Assembly: GCA_002869005.1 (NCBI GenBank)
Contig: PKTU01000061.1
Span: 1-37,704 of the forward strand
Source of the DNA: Deltaproteobacteria bacterium
GTDB lineage: Bacteria > Desulfobacterota > Deferrisomatia > Deferrisomatales > BM512
Direction of reading: 5' to 3'
DNA length: 37,704 nucleotides
This document shows positions 1 to 8,837 of the stretch, one piece after another; the first letter of the stretch is position 1; every line of letters starts with the position of its first letter. The translations under genes and the position numbers were made by a program. A model generated the notes under the pieces. That model did not search any database. It worked only from the letters and a program-made list of their open reading frames with translations, and was not told where the DNA came from.

Positions 1-5
1 AAAAA

Positions 6-80
6 TGGTAGGCACGGGCGGGATTGAACCGCCGACCCCCTGCGTGTCGGGCAGGTGCTCTCCCACTGAGCTACGTGCCT
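6..80 (-). tRNA. tRNA-Val (anticodon GAC)
   Basis: The minus strand folds as a 75-nt tRNA with an encoded CCA end (complement at 6-8). The acceptor stem AGGCACG pairs perfectly with CGTGCCT. The D-stem GCTC/GAGC, anticodon stem CCTGC/GCAGG with loop CCGACAC (anticodon GAC), and T-stem GGCGG/CCGCC with loop TTCAATC are all canonical. GAC reads GUC (Val). A near-consensus promoter lies about 50 nt upstream. Confidence 0.95.
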
Positions 81-135
81 ATGCATTCGGAAGTCAAAAT
101 TCGCTCCGCGAGTTGTTTCCCTCGGGGCAGCAAAC

Positions 136-164
136 TCTATATCAGCACGGTTTGGCCTTGTCAA
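136..164 (-). promoter_or_regulatory. sigma-70 promoter for tRNA-Val
   Basis: On the minus strand a perfect -35 TTGACA (159-164) is followed by a 17-nt spacer and the -10 TATAGA (136-141). Transcription would start near 129, giving a leader of about 48 nt before the tRNA 5' end at 80. The call rests on consensus match and position only. Confidence 0.7.
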
Positions 165-183
165 GCATATCCTACAACCATTC

Positions 184-211
184 TTGACAGTTTGGAGCAT
201 TGGGCTCTATT
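184..211 (+). promoter_or_regulatory. candidate sigma-70 promoter for tatA/B-tatC
   Basis: A perfect TTGACA at 184-189 is followed, after 16 nt, by TCTATT (206-211), which matches the -10 consensus at 4 of 6 positions. A start near 218 would leave a leader of about 38 nt before the tat ATG at 257. It is divergent from the tRNA-Val promoter, with 19 bp between the two -35 boxes. Confidence 0.45.
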
Positions 212-256
212 CTCAAAAGTTCATCAATGAGTTTGTCCGGGGGGACTGGATAACAA

Positions 257-592
257 ATGTTCGGACTTGGTTTTTCAGAGATACTCCTGATTACGGCCAT
301 TGCGCTTGTAGTCATCGGGCCGAAAAAATTGCCTGACGTCGCGCGCGCCCTTGGGCGCGGTTTCGCCGAGTTTAAAAACGCAATGGGGGATATCCAGCGT
401 TCGGTCTACTCCCCGCCGCCGGGAGAATCCCAATACCTTGAAAAACTTTTAAAGCAGCGGGAGCACGAACGAAACCTTGAGGCAGAGAAGGTATACACCG
501 AGGCGGATATGGACCAACCAGAGCAACAAGATAATCCGCCCCAGGATAAGCCCCTTGGTGATGAGGAGAGCTCCGGTAAGGTGGAAGGCTGA
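257..592 (+). CDS. tatB: twin-arginine translocase subunit TatA/TatB family
   Basis: A 111-residue protein with the TatA/TatB layout: one N-terminal transmembrane helix (about residues 4-20), the hinge motif GPKKLP (21-26), an amphipathic helix to about residue 48, then a long charged, disordered tail. Glu8 in the helix is the residue typical of TatB, whereas TatA usually has Gln there. The TatA/TatB split is not reliable from one copy, and this may be a bifunctional protein. With TatC it exports folded proteins carrying RR signal peptides across the inner membrane. Its TGA overlaps the tatC ATG by one base (TGATG), so the two are translationally coupled. The ATG start directly precedes the membrane helix. 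Confidence 0.88.
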   Translation: MFGLGFSEILLITAIALVVIGPKKLPDVARALGRGFAEFKNAMGDIQRSVYSPPPGESQYLEKLLKQREHERNLEAEKVYTEADMDQPEQQDNPPQDKPLGDEESSGKVEG

Positions 593-1386
593 TGGGCGTC
601 AAAGGTAAGGCCGGGTCCGGCGGCAATGCCGATGAGCAGGAGAAGGTCTCCTTCACCGAGCACTTGGAAGACCTGCGCGCTACGGTAATTAAATCCTTTT
701 TGGCTATGTTGGCGGGGTTTATCCTTTGTTATATCTACTCCCGGGAGCTTTACGGGTTTTTAATCATACCCCTCAACGAAGCCATGCCAAAGGGTGGTCA
801 GGTTGCAATGATCTCCGTGACGGAGGGATTCATAACCTTCCTCAAGGTGTCTTTGCTTGGCGGCGTGATGGTCGCGAGCCCTGTTATCTTCTACCAGATA
901 TGGAAATTCATCGCCCCAGGGTTGTATGCGCATGAAAAGCGCTACGTCTGGCCCTTTGTCTTCTCAGCCACGCTTTTTTTCCTTTTGGGGGCGTCATTCG
1001 CCTACTTCGTGGTGTTTCCCTTCGGATTGAAGTTCCTGCTTGAGTTTCCTGGGCCTGAGGTCAACCCGACGATCTCGATGGGGCAGTACCTCTCCTTTAC
1101 CACAAAGCTGATGCTGGCCTTCGGAGCCATTTTTGAGTTGCCGGTCGCGGTCTTCTTCATGTCAAGGATGGGGCTTATCCATTATTCGACCTTGGCCAAG
1201 GGGAGGGGGATAGCGCTTGTAGTAATCTTTATCGTCGCCGCCGTACTGACTCCCCCCGACGTCTTTACACAGTTTTTGATGGCTTGCCCGCTCTATATTC
1301 TCTACGAGATATCGATTTGGGTGGCCCGCATATTCGGTACCGCCGATCAGTTGGAGGAGGACGCGCGGGAGGAAGCCACCGAGTAG
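592..1386 (+). CDS. tatC: twin-arginine translocase subunit TatC
   Basis: A 264-residue polytopic protein of normal TatC length with six predicted membrane segments. TatC hallmarks are present: the cytoplasmic N-terminal EHLEDLR motif (about residues 24-30), which contributes to twin-arginine signal binding, the EFP segment in the central periplasmic loop, and the FELPV..FF.SRMGL segment in the fourth helix region. It forms the receptor of the Tat translocon with the TatA/B protein encoded immediately upstream. Its last 40 nt overlap the end of the convergent LysR gene, an unusually deep tail-to-tail overlap. The stop is TAG. Confidence 0.95.
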   Translation: MGVKGKAGSGGNADEQEKVSFTEHLEDLRATVIKSFLAMLAGFILCYIYSRELYGFLIIPLNEAMPKGGQVAMISVTEGFITFLKVSLLGGVMVASPVIFYQIWKFIAPGLYAHEKRYVWPFVFSATLFFLLGASFAYFVVFPFGLKFLLEFPGPEVNPTISMGQYLSFTTKLMLAFGAIFELPVAVFFMSRMGLIHYSTLAKGRGIALVVIFIVAAVLTPPDVFTQFLMACPLYILYEISIWVARIFGTADQLEEDAREEATE

Positions 1387-2282
1387 CAGTGCGCGGATTT
1401 TTTAAGCGCAAACTCGCTGAAGACTCTCGCCGCAGGAGAAAGCTCACGGCGCTTGTTCTTTATAAGGTAAAAGCGCCTCTCAACGGGTGGCATACCCTCT
1501 ACCGCAACTCTCCGCATGCTCCCCTCAAGCACCTCTTTTTCCATAGCGACGCTGGAGATAAACGCCGCGCCGCTGCCTGAGGTGAGGGCCATCTTTACAG
1601 CCGTGGTGGAGCCCAACTCAAGCATTATGTTCAGGTCTTTAACGGATATACCAACCTCCACAAGGGTTTTCAAAAGCTCTCGTCTCGACGCGGACCCCTC
1701 TTCGCGGATGATGATTGGGAGAGCTTTAAGCTCTTTTAGGGAGATCGTCTCGGGAAGTTTTGTATTGAGGGTGGAGGTGAACAGCTCAAGAGTGTCATCC
1801 CAAAGAGGGATAAATTCGAGATCGGGGTTGTCATCTCTCGTGCCGACGACTCCCAGGTACGCTTCACCGCTTTCAACCTTCTTTATCGTCTCCGCCGAAT
1901 CGCTAACCTTGCAAACCAGCCTCAGGCTTGGGTGAAGCTCCTTAAATTGGGCAAGGCAAAGAGGCGTAAGATATTCGCCGGGTATGTTTGAGGCGTGTAT
2001 CTCCAAGGAGCCTCTAAGGAGCCCGTTATATTCGGATGCTTCGTACAGTAGCTTTTTACGTGATTCAAGGATCTCCACGGCGCGAGGCAAGAAACGTTTT
2101 CCCGCCTCGCTGAGCTCGACACCCCTCGGCATCCTATGGAAGAGTACCGTTCCGAGTTCCTCCTCAAGCTCCCGAAGCTGACCGCTTACGGTCGGCTGTG
2201 TTATGAAGAGTGCCTCGGCAGCTTGGGTCACGCTGCCCAGCTTGGCGGTCTCGACGAACGCCTCAAGGTGGCGGAACATCAT
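1347..2282 (-). CDS. LysR-family transcriptional regulator
   Basis: A 311-residue LysR regulator. The N-terminal winged helix-turn-helix (residues 1-62) carries the family pattern LEAFVETAKLGSVTQAAEAL, then ITQPTVS and LEEELGTVLFHR. The rest is a periplasmic-binding-fold effector domain. The SNIPGEYLTP segment at about residue 97 resembles the IPGEYLLP motif of regulators annotated as selenium-metabolism-associated LysR proteins; I noted this from memory and it is unproven here. It starts with ATGATG after a good Shine-Dalgarno GAGGTG, and its ATG overlaps the stop of the upstream Fe-S/DUF3786 gene (ATGA), so the two form an operon. The effector is unknown. The 3' end overlaps tatC. Confidence 0.9.
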   Translation of the reverse strand: MMFRHLEAFVETAKLGSVTQAAEALFITQPTVSGQLRELEEELGTVLFHRMPRGVELSEAGKRFLPRAVEILESRKKLLYEASEYNGLLRGSLEIHASNIPGEYLTPLCLAQFKELHPSLRLVCKVSDSAETIKKVESGEAYLGVVGTRDDNPDLEFIPLWDDTLELFTSTLNTKLPETISLKELKALPIIIREEGSASRRELLKTLVEVGISVKDLNIMLELGSTTAVKMALTSGSGAAFISSVAMEKEVLEGSMRRVAVEGMPPVERRFYLIKNKRRELSPAARVFSEFALKKSAHCYSVASSRASSSN

Positions 2283-3091
2283 GGTATCACCTCATTTATA
2301 CTTTCCCCCGCGATCTCTTTTACCAAAGCTTCCGCCATGAAGACGATCGCCTCCTGATCGAGGTAGTCTAGAATGCCTTTGTCTACGAGTATGGTCGCCC
2401 TCGCCGGGAATTCGCTTGTTTTTTCCCAGAATAGCAAGAGAACTTCGACCCTGGGCAGCACCTTTAATTTGTAGCTCTTCTGTGCGGAACCGAATTCGAC
2501 CTTGACTCCTCCAAGCCTTTCGACGGCTGCTGCCAGCGCCTCGCCGCGGCCGGAAAACAGGTCTGCTATCTCATCGGCGCACCCTTCAAAGGTGTGCGAT
2601 TTGGAGACGGAGTTGGGTAGTTCGCGAAAGGCGGCCCATTCGCCTTTGGGCGGGGCTCCGTTTGCCCGGGTGAGGTATATGTAAATGAATATTTTTACCC
2701 AGACGCTTGGCTGGGCGCCCACATCAACTGTAATCGAATCTGGACGTACCCGGTGCTCCCTGTTGAGGAAGTTGAGGCGAATCTCGCCGCCTTCAAAGAG
2801 GCTACCGCTGCTTTTAGCGAGCGCAGCGAGGTCGGCCTCCCCCATCTTGTTTTGCAGGTGCGCCAACGCTTGATCCCAGACGGGCTCTTTTTTGCCTCCC
2901 CCTTGGGTTCTGTCCTCGATCACAAGTTCTTTAATCCGTTTGGCTTGAGAGGTTGGTATATGAGGGCACCCCGCAGGGTCTTCACCTTCCAGATACACTA
3001 CTGTGGCGAAGGCGAAGCAACCGCTCTTGCCACATTCTCCACAGTTGGTTCTGGGGAGGTCCTTATAAATATCTAAAACCTTATATGGCAT
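2279..3091 (-). CDS. Fe-S cluster/DUF3786 domain protein
   Basis: About 270 residues. The N-terminus holds an Fe-S domain of the type found in corrinoid Fe-S proteins (PF04060-like): C-x2-C-x4-C-x16-C in about residues 18-45, with core TNCGECGKSGC. The rest is a DUF3786 domain with GEWAAFRELP and the terminal ARATILVDKGI segment. The function of DUF3786 is not established; such proteins are common in anaerobes. I chose the ATG at 3091 over an in-frame TTG at 3109 because AAGGGG sits 8-9 nt before it. The gene is translationally coupled to the LysR gene. Its DUF3786 part is paralogous to the protein encoded at 4061-4696. Confidence 0.8.
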   Translation of the reverse strand: MPYKVLDIYKDLPRTNCGECGKSGCFAFATVVYLEGEDPAGCPHIPTSQAKRIKELVIEDRTQGGGKKEPVWDQALAHLQNKMGEADLAALAKSSGSLFEGGEIRLNFLNREHRVRPDSITVDVGAQPSVWVKIFIYIYLTRANGAPPKGEWAAFRELPNSVSKSHTFEGCADEIADLFSGRGEALAAAVERLGGVKVEFGSAQKSYKLKVLPRVEVLLLFWEKTSEFPARATILVDKGILDYLDQEAIVFMAEALVKEIAGESINEVIP

Positions 3092-3130
3092 TTGCAAAAC
3101 CCCTTGCAAGCATAGGCGTCATTTATGGGA

Positions 3131-3159
3131 AAGATAAGACACCTTCCCCTCTCTTTCAA
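3131..3159 (-). promoter_or_regulatory. candidate sigma-70 promoter for the DUF3786-LysR operon
   Basis: The minus strand has TTGAAA (3154-3159), a 17-nt spacer and TATCTT (3131-3136). The expected start is near 3124, giving a leader of roughly 33 nt before the ATG at 3091. Spacing is ideal but the boxes are only 5/6 and 4/6 matches. Confidence 0.45.
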
Positions 3160-3203
3160 CCCACTTCATGATAATATAGCTGAAAATCAGAAGAGGATAC
3201 GAG

Positions 3204-4058
3204 ATGACCAGTACCCCTACATGGATGAAATGTACCGTTTATGCGCCCCACGAACTACTTGAGGTTATCGCTATCTCTCTGGCTGAGGAGAGCGGTGGCG
3301 GAGTCGAAGAGGTTGACGGAGGCGCCTGTGTCTACTTTAAACCCGAGGATGTTGAACGCATAGACAAATACCTTGGGGAGTTGGATGTTCCCGGCGCTGA
3401 TGAGGTTACGTGGAGCTGGGAACGGATTGAAGGGGAGGAGTGGCTGGATATCTGGAAGAAATATTTTCACCCCTTCTCTCCCTCAGCGAGGCTTTGGATT
3501 ACTCCGACCTGGGAGGAGGTAGGGCCGCCCAAAGAAGGTGTGGAGACGATAAGGATAGACCCGGGCCGAGCTTTTGGCACCGGGGGTCATGAGACTACGA
3601 AGCTGGTCCTCTCGTTAATTGACGATCTCCTTGTAAGAGACCCTGCGCCATCAATGCTTGATGTAGGCTGCGGGTCGGGAATTCTCTCCATTGCTGCGTT
3701 ACTGCTTGGAGTTGGCGAAGTTCTGGCAATGGACATAGATCCAAACGCCGTTGAAGTTGCCGGGGAGAACGCCGCGCTGAATGGGGTTGACGGTCGTCTC
3801 TCCCTTTATTCTGGTGACCTTCGCGGGATAGATGGCAAATGGCCCCTCGTAGTCGCCAATATCCTCTACCAGATTATTATGGGGCTGGCCCCCACGCTTG
3901 CCGAAAAGACGGCTCCGGGAGGCACGCTGATAATATCGGGCTTGCTATCCATCGAGGGGGAGGCCGCGCTTGAAATATTTGGCGGTCTCGGCTTCACATT
4001 GACTGAGCGAAGAGACCTTGGCGAGTGGTGCGCGTTGGTGCTGAAAAAGGAGGGCTGA
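3204..4058 (+). CDS. prmA: ribosomal protein L11 methyltransferase PrmA
   Basis: A 284-residue protein of normal PrmA length. It has the N-terminal substrate-recognition domain (about 1-100), a linker with the PrmA signature DPGRAFGTGGHETT, and a class I SAM-binding fold with DVGCGSGILSIAA (motif I) and an acidic DIDP motif. The NILYQ segment corresponds to the catalytic-loop NI. sequence of the family. It trimethylates L11 in the cytoplasm. The start ATG follows GAGG by 7 nt. The stop lies 2 nt from the end of the convergent DUF3786 gene. Confidence 0.95.
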   Translation: MTSTPTWMKCTVYAPHELLEVIAISLAEESGGGVEEVDGGACVYFKPEDVERIDKYLGELDVPGADEVTWSWERIEGEEWLDIWKKYFHPFSPSARLWITPTWEEVGPPKEGVETIRIDPGRAFGTGGHETTKLVLSLIDDLLVRDPAPSMLDVGCGSGILSIAALLLGVGEVLAMDIDPNAVEVAGENAALNGVDGRLSLYSGDLRGIDGKWPLVVANILYQIIMGLAPTLAEKTAPGGTLIISGLLSIEGEAALEIFGGLGFTLTERRDLGEWCALVLKKEG

Positions 4059-4060
4059 AG

Positions 4061-4696
4061 CTAACCTCCACGGATAAGGTTGCTTATTGTAATATTGGTA
4101 AGCGCCCAGATGACGTCAAGGGGCATATGAAGGTGGATGCGTCTGTCGGTAAGCATCGTTGCGCGGGCAGGTTCCTCGTCATCGCCGCCCCAGAGCACTA
4201 TAAGAAAGGGAGCCCGCGGGAGCGCAAAAAGAGAGACGGATGAATCTCCGCCCTCCTCCTCTTTGCCCCCGAGCTTTAGCGCTGCTTCAGCGAGCCCTCG
4301 CGGGTTCTCTCCAAAGCGGCGCTCAATACTCTTAGTCGCTATGGCGTGGGGGCCTCTGAAGAAGCCCTCTCCACCGGGAATCTCGCGGAAGGATATCCAC
4401 TCGCCAGCCGGCTCCGTCTCTATGGCATTGGCAAGGTATGATATGGCGGCGAGGGCTTCCTGGAACGATACATTGTCACCCCTGCCGTCCGCCCAAGAGA
4501 AGAGCCTCTTTTTCGAATCGATGAGCAGGTCGCGGCCTAGGAGGGAGAGGGTGAAGATGCCATCCGATAGCGTTGCGGCGGCGCTCCTTGCGGAGGTTTC
4601 CAGCGGGCGCTTGTGAAGCACCTCCCAGTGGTGGTTGTGTATTTCCGAGGAATCCACATACGTTCGCTGCGGAGGGTTTTTAAGAAATTGTTCCAA
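4061..4696 (-). CDS. DUF3786 domain protein without Fe-S domain
   Basis: About 211 residues, recognisable as DUF3786 by direct comparison with the protein encoded at 2279-3091. Both have GEW..FREIP/LP, an LGG segment and P..ARAT.L.D..I near the C-terminus. This copy lacks the N-terminal cysteine cluster. I prefer the TTG at 4696, which has AAAGGGG 6 nt upstream. A TTG at 4726 would add ten residues but would lie only 10 nt from the divergent methyltransferase start. The function is unknown. Its tail lies 2 nt from prmA, which is convergent. Confidence 0.7.
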   Translation of the reverse strand: MEQFLKNPPQRTYVDSSEIHNHHWEVLHKRPLETSARSAAATLSDGIFTLSLLGRDLLIDSKKRLFSWADGRGDNVSFQEALAAISYLANAIETEPAGEWISFREIPGGEGFFRGPHAIATKSIERRFGENPRGLAEAALKLGGKEEEGGDSSVSLFALPRAPFLIVLWGGDDEEPARATMLTDRRIHLHMPLDVIWALTNITISNLIRGG

Positions 4697-4736
4697 ACGC
4701 TGCCCCTTTCGGTGTTGTTTAGTCAATAATAATTCA

Positions 4737-5477
4737 ATGGGGGATTTGACGAAAGTGATGAAGGCAAGAGAGGGGATCCTCGATGCGGTGCTCGACGCCT
4801 ATGGCCGGATCGGGCGCGACGGTTCCAGATCACCTGCGGGGATGAATTTCCCTACAGGGGCGGCGTTGGCTGAAAACCTGGGCTATCCGCGTCGCGTCCT
4901 GGATTTGGCGGCCACCGGCTCTGTTTCATCATTTGTAGGGGCGGCTCCCTTGCCCCGTTATGTGCTGGCGGATAGGGTGACTCCTGTGGTCGCCGACCTC
5001 GGCTGCGGCGCGGGGCTCGACTCACTTTGGCTGGGTAGCGCAGGTGCAAGGGTCTACTCTCTAGAGGTGAGCCCGGAGATGATATCCAACCTTGCGGCCA
5101 GCCTTGAAGGGGAGGCGCTTAACATCACCCCTGTCCTTGCCTTTATGCCTGGGCTTCCGCTTAGGACGGGGAGCTTCACCCACGCGATTATGAATGGAGT
5201 CGCAAATATAATCCCCGACAAGATAAGCCTGATGGAAGAGTTATGCAGGATCCTCGTCTCAGGAGGGCAGGTGCTAATCGCCGACGTTCTCACCATCGGA
5301 GAGGTGGATGATAGTATACGGGATGAGCCAGAGGCTTGGGTGTGGTGTGTAGGTGGAGCGCTCTCCCCCGGGGAGTGGCGGGAGCTTTCACGAAGGGCGG
5401 GTTTCGCCAAATGCGAAGTTTCTATAGAGGAGCGCTTCGAGCCCCTCGCGAGGGGCATAATTAGGCTCATCAAATGA
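4737..5477 (+). CDS. class I SAM-dependent methyltransferase, ArsM-like
   Basis: About 246 residues. The SAM-binding core is clear: VADLGCGAGLDSLWL (motif I), LEVSPEMI (motif II), then LRTGSFTHAIMNGVANIIPDK, RILVSGGQVLIADV and a terminal WCVGGALSPGEW..L..RAGF block. The order and the Cys in WCVGGAL resemble arsenite methyltransferases, and the upstream SSFVGAAPLP segment resembles the VESFAGVGNP region of their relatives. The other ArsM cysteines are not evident, so arsenite specificity is not supported. The start is uncertain: ATG at 4737 has no clear ribosome-binding site, while GTG 4755 or ATG 4758 could use GGGGGA at 4739-4744. Confidence 0.75.
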   Translation: MGDLTKVMKAREGILDAVLDAYGRIGRDGSRSPAGMNFPTGAALAENLGYPRRVLDLAATGSVSSFVGAAPLPRYVLADRVTPVVADLGCGAGLDSLWLGSAGARVYSLEVSPEMISNLAASLEGEALNITPVLAFMPGLPLRTGSFTHAIMNGVANIIPDKISLMEELCRILVSGGQVLIADVLTIGEVDDSIRDEPEAWVWCVGGALSPGEWRELSRRAGFAKCEVSIEERFEPLARGIIRLIK

Positions 5478-5505
5478 CAAAGGCTGCTTTATACTTGCTA
5501 ACGGG

Positions 5506-5534
5506 TTGACGCATACTCCCGCTGGTGGTTGAAT
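5506..5534 (+). promoter_or_regulatory. weak candidate promoter for the gatCAB operon
   Basis: TTGACG (5506-5511), a 17-nt spacer and TTGAAT (5529-5534) lie in the 143-nt gap before gatC. The -35 is 5/6 and the -10 is 4/6. Other AT-rich -10-like strings lie at 5547-5570, so the exact start is unclear. Confidence 0.3.
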
Positions 5535-5620
5535 GCGCTCTTTCGCTATGATAATCATCGCTTTTATACAAGTGTTAATGGGTCGTCCGGATAGGATATT
5601 TTAACTTTGGAGTTTTTTAA

Positions 5621-5914
5621 ATGAAGATAAGCAAGGAAGAGGTGGAGCACGTCGCATCGCTCGCCCGCCTCGAATTCTCTCCCGCAGAGATTGAGACCTT
5701 TGCCAGCCAACTATCGTCGATTCTGGAATATGTCGAGAAGCTGGGTGAGCTTGACCTCGCCGGTGTGGAGCCAACGGCCCATGTTCACGAGATTGTCAAT
5801 GCTTTCCGCGATGACGTAGTAACCCCAGGCCTCACAAATGAGGAGGCGCTTATGAATGCTCCCTACCCGGAAGATGGCTGTTACCGGGTAGCCAAAGTCA
5901 TAGAGGGGGAATAG
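5621..5914 (+). CDS. gatC: Asp-tRNA(Asn)/Glu-tRNA(Gln) amidotransferase subunit GatC
   Basis: A 97-residue protein of standard GatC length. It has the family's N-terminal pattern (EEVEHVASLARLEFSPAEIE), the middle LDLAGVEPTAHV segment, FRDD and the C-terminal APYPEDGCYRVAKVIEG. GatC is a clamp that stabilises the GatA-GatB interface in the enzyme that amidates mischarged Glu-tRNA(Gln) or Asp-tRNA(Asn). The ATG follows GGAG. It is the first gene of gatC-gatA-gatB-mtnA-bamD, with 3 nt to gatA. Confidence 0.96.
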   Translation: MKISKEEVEHVASLARLEFSPAEIETFASQLSSILEYVEKLGELDLAGVEPTAHVHEIVNAFRDDVVTPGLTNEEALMNAPYPEDGCYRVAKVIEGE

Positions 5915-5917
5915 GCG

Positions 5918-7375
5918 ATGTCAAGTGAGCTAACCTTAAAAAAAGGACACGAGCTCAGGGCGCTCCTCGACGGCGGGGAAGTCTCAAGCGTCGAGGTGGC
6001 CCGCGCTTTCCTTGACCGAATTGACGAGATCGACAGCAAGATAAATGCATTTTTAACTGTCACCGCCGACCTCGCCCTTGAGCAGGCTGAAGCTGCCGAC
6101 AAACGCATCAGGGAGGGGCGCGTCAAACCTCTAACCGGCATCCCCGTGGGTCTCAAAGACCTGCTGGTGACCAAAGGGGTCAGGACAACATGCGCCTCCA
6201 GGATATTGGAAAACTTTATCCCCCCTTACGACGGTACCGTAGTGGCAAAGCTGCGCGAAGCGGGCGCGGTATTCCCCGGCAAGCTCAATATGGACGAGTT
6301 CGCGATGGGCTCCTCCAATGAGAACTCAGCCTTTGGCCCGGTTAAAAACCCTTGGGATTTGGAGAGGGTGCCCGGCGGTTCAAGCGGCGGCAGCGCCGCC
6401 TCGGTAGCGGCGTGCGAGGTCCCTCTTGCCCTTGGCAGCGACACCGGTGGCTCTATCCGCGAACCGGCATCCTTCTGTGGGATTGTGGGGGTAAAGCCTA
6501 CCTATGGAAGGGTTAGCCGCTACGGACTCATCGCCTTTGCCTCCTCGCTTGATCAGATTGGCCCAATGACGAGGGACGTAAAGGACGCGGCGCTTGTTCT
6601 CGATGCGATATGCGGCCATGACCCCAAGGATTCCACCTCTATTATGAAGGAGGCCACGGATTTTGCCGGCGCGCTCTCCGGAGACATCAAGGGTGTGCGT
6701 ATAGGTGTTCCGAAGGAGTATTTCGTTGAGGGTCTTGACCCTGAGATTGAACGCGCCGTTAAAGACGCCATCGCCAAACTTGAGGAGCTGGGCGCAGAGG
6801 TCAAGGAGGTAAGCCTGCCCCATACGGAGTATGCCGTGGCTGTTTACTATCTTTTAGCCACAGCCGAGGCGTCGAGCAACCTGGCCCGCTTTGATTCGGT
6901 ACGCTACACGACGCGTGTTGACGGCTCCGACCTAATAGATACTTATAAAAAGACTCGCGCCGCGGGATTCGGCGAGGAGGTCAAGCGCAGGATAATGCTG
7001 GGCACCTACGCCCTCTCCGCGGGTTATTACGATGCCTACTACCGCCGCGCCCAGCGCGTCCGCACCCTGATCGCGCGGGATTTTGCAGAGGCGTTTAAAG
7101 AGGTGGATGTAATCTGTTCGCCCACCGTCGCTTCCGTAGCCTTCAAACATGGAGAAAAGACCTCCGACCCTTTGGAGATGTACCTTTCCGACATCTTTAC
7201 GATTCCGCTGAACCTTGCGGGACTCCCCGGCCTTTCGCTGCCCTGCGGCTTCAGCGGGGAGGGGATGCCAATAGGGCTACAGATGATGGCGGGCCCCTTT
7301 CGCGAGGAGGTGCTCCTTAAGACCGCGTACGCCTTTGAGGAGGCGACCGACTTCTCCCGCGTACCGGGCTTGTAG
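5918..7375 (+). CDS. gatA: amidotransferase subunit GatA (amidase)
   Basis: A 485-residue amidase-signature protein of normal length. The Ser-cisSer-Lys triad is complete: Lys80 in PVGLKDLL, Ser155 in [13 protein letters not shown] and Ser179 in [11 protein letters not shown]. It hydrolyses glutamine and passes ammonia to GatB for transamidation of Glu-tRNA(Gln)/Asp-tRNA(Asn). The start ATG has GAGGGGG just upstream inside the end of gatC. The TAG stop is 13 nt before the gatB ATG. Nothing is missing or truncated. Confidence 0.97.
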   Translation: MSSELTLKKGHELRALLDGGEVSSVEVARAFLDRIDEIDSKINAFLTVTADLALEQAEAADKRIREGRVKPLTGIPVGLKDLLVTKGVRTTCASRILENFIPPYDGTVVAKLREAGAVFPGKLNMDEFAMGSSNENSAFGPVKNPWDLERVPGGSSGGSAASVAACEVPLALGSDTGGSIREPASFCGIVGVKPTYGRVSRYGLIAFASSLDQIGPMTRDVKDAALVLDAICGHDPKDSTSIMKEATDFAGALSGDIKGVRIGVPKEYFVEGLDPEIERAVKDAIAKLEELGAEVKEVSLPHTEYAVAVYYLLATAEASSNLARFDSVRYTTRVDGSDLIDTYKKTRAAGFGEEVKRRIMLGTYALSAGYYDAYYRRAQRVRTLIARDFAEAFKEVDVICSPTVASVAFKHGEKTSDPLEMYLSDIFTIPLNLAGLPGLSLPCGFSGEGMPIGLQMMAGPFREEVLLKTAYAFEEATDFSRVPGL

Positions 7376-7388
7376 AGAGGATATCAAG

Positions 7389-8831
7389 ATGAAGTGGGAA
7401 CTCGTAGTGGGCCTTGAGGTCCACGCTCAGCTTCTTACGGATACAAAGATTTTTTGCGGCTGCTCCACATCCTTCGGAGCGCCACCCAATACCCACGTGT
7501 GCCCGGTCTGCCTGGGCTTGCCGGGGGCGCTGCCAGTCCTTAACCGCAAGGTCGTTGACTTCGCAATAAAGGTAGGGCTCGCCACCAACTGCACAGTTGC
7601 CCGGATGAGCCGCTTCGCTAGAAAGAATTACTTCTACCCCGACCTACCAAAGGGCTACCAGATAAGCCAGTTCGAGCTGCCGATCCTAGAGCACGGGTAC
7701 CTCGGTGTCCTTGACGATGGCGGCGCGCCAAAGGATATCGGCATCACGAGAATTCACATGGAAGAGGACGCGGGCAAACTCGTCCACCCGGAGACGCCCG
7801 GCGCGGACTACAGCCACGTCGACCTCAACCGCGCCTGCGTTCCCCTCCTTGAGATAGTGAGCGAGCCGGATATCCGCTCTACCGGTGAGGCCCTCCAGTA
7901 CGTCAAAAAGCTAAGGGAGATACTGGTCTACCTTGGGGTTTGCGACGGCAACATGAATGAGGGGAGCATGCGTATAGACGCCAACATCTCCGTCAGGCCG
8001 GAGGGTCAGGAGGAGTTCGGCACTCGGGCGGAGATTAAAAACGTCAACTCCTTTAAGTCTTTGGAGCAGGCGATAATCTATGAGCAGAACCGGCAGATAG
8101 ATCTTATCGAGGATGGCGGAAAGGTTGTTCAGGAGACTCGCCTCTTTGATGCCGATAGAGGGATAACCCTCGGCATGCGCTCGAAGGAGGAGGCCCACGA
8201 TTACCGCTACTTCCCCGACCCCGACCTCTTGCCCCTGGTCATAGAGGATGAGTGGGTTGAAGCTGCCCGGGACACGCTCCCCGAGCTCCCCGATGCCAAG
8301 CGAAGTCGCTTCAGGAGCCAGTATTCCCTCCCCGACCATGACGCGGACCTACTTTGCCAGTCCATCGATATGGCAGACTTTTTTGAGGAGATCGTAACCC
8401 TCCACGATGACCCGAAGGCGGCCTCCAACTGGATTATGGGGTACGTCCTGCGCGACATGTCCAAGGATGAACTCCACTCGGTTAAGGATGCGCCGATCAC
8501 CCCTTCACACATCGCCGGAATGCTGGATCTTATAAAAGCGGGCGTCATTTCGAGTAAAATAGCCAAAGATGTCTTTGATGCGATGTGGGCCACAGGCAAA
8601 GAGGCCAAGGTAATAGTTGAAGAGAAGGGCCTCACTCAGATTTCAGATACCTCGGAGATTGAGGGTATCGTAGATGAGGTGCTTGCCGCCAACCCCGACG
8701 AGGTCGCCGGTTACCGGGGCGGCAAGACCAAGCTCATGGGCTTCTTCGTGGGGCAGGTTATGAAGGCCAGCCGGGGCAAGGCTAATCCCGGTCTGGTCAA
8801 TCAGCTGCTAAAGTCAAAGCTGGAAGGGTAG
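7389..8831 (+). CDS. gatB: amidotransferase subunit GatB
   Basis: About 480 residues. The N-terminus [15 protein letters not shown] and the following [17 protein letters not shown] block are GatB signatures; the CGC and CPVC pairs form the zinc site. The catalytic cradle includes [17 protein letters not shown] and HMEEDAGKL. The C-terminal helical and YqeY-like tail (about 330-480) binds the tRNA elbow. It kinases and transamidates the misacylated tRNA using ammonia from GatA. I chose ATG 7389, preceded by GAGAGG, rather than an upstream in-frame codon at 7335 that lies inside gatA. Confidence 0.97.
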   Translation: MKWELVVGLEVHAQLLTDTKIFCGCSTSFGAPPNTHVCPVCLGLPGALPVLNRKVVDFAIKVGLATNCTVARMSRFARKNYFYPDLPKGYQISQFELPILEHGYLGVLDDGGAPKDIGITRIHMEEDAGKLVHPETPGADYSHVDLNRACVPLLEIVSEPDIRSTGEALQYVKKLREILVYLGVCDGNMNEGSMRIDANISVRPEGQEEFGTRAEIKNVNSFKSLEQAIIYEQNRQIDLIEDGGKVVQETRLFDADRGITLGMRSKEEAHDYRYFPDPDLLPLVIEDEWVEAARDTLPELPDAKRSRFRSQYSLPDHDADLLCQSIDMADFFEEIVTLHDDPKAASNWIMGYVLRDMSKDELHSVKDAPITPSHIAGMLDLIKAGVISSKIAKDVFDAMWATGKEAKVIVEEKGLTQISDTSEIEGIVDEVLAANPDEVAGYRGGKTKLMGFFVGQVMKASRGKANPGLVNQLLKSKLEG

Positions 8832-8837
8832 CTTTAA

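Noticed and set aside
5-230. Two short plus-strand open frames at the left end
   Set aside because: They overlap the tRNA-Val gene and its promoter.
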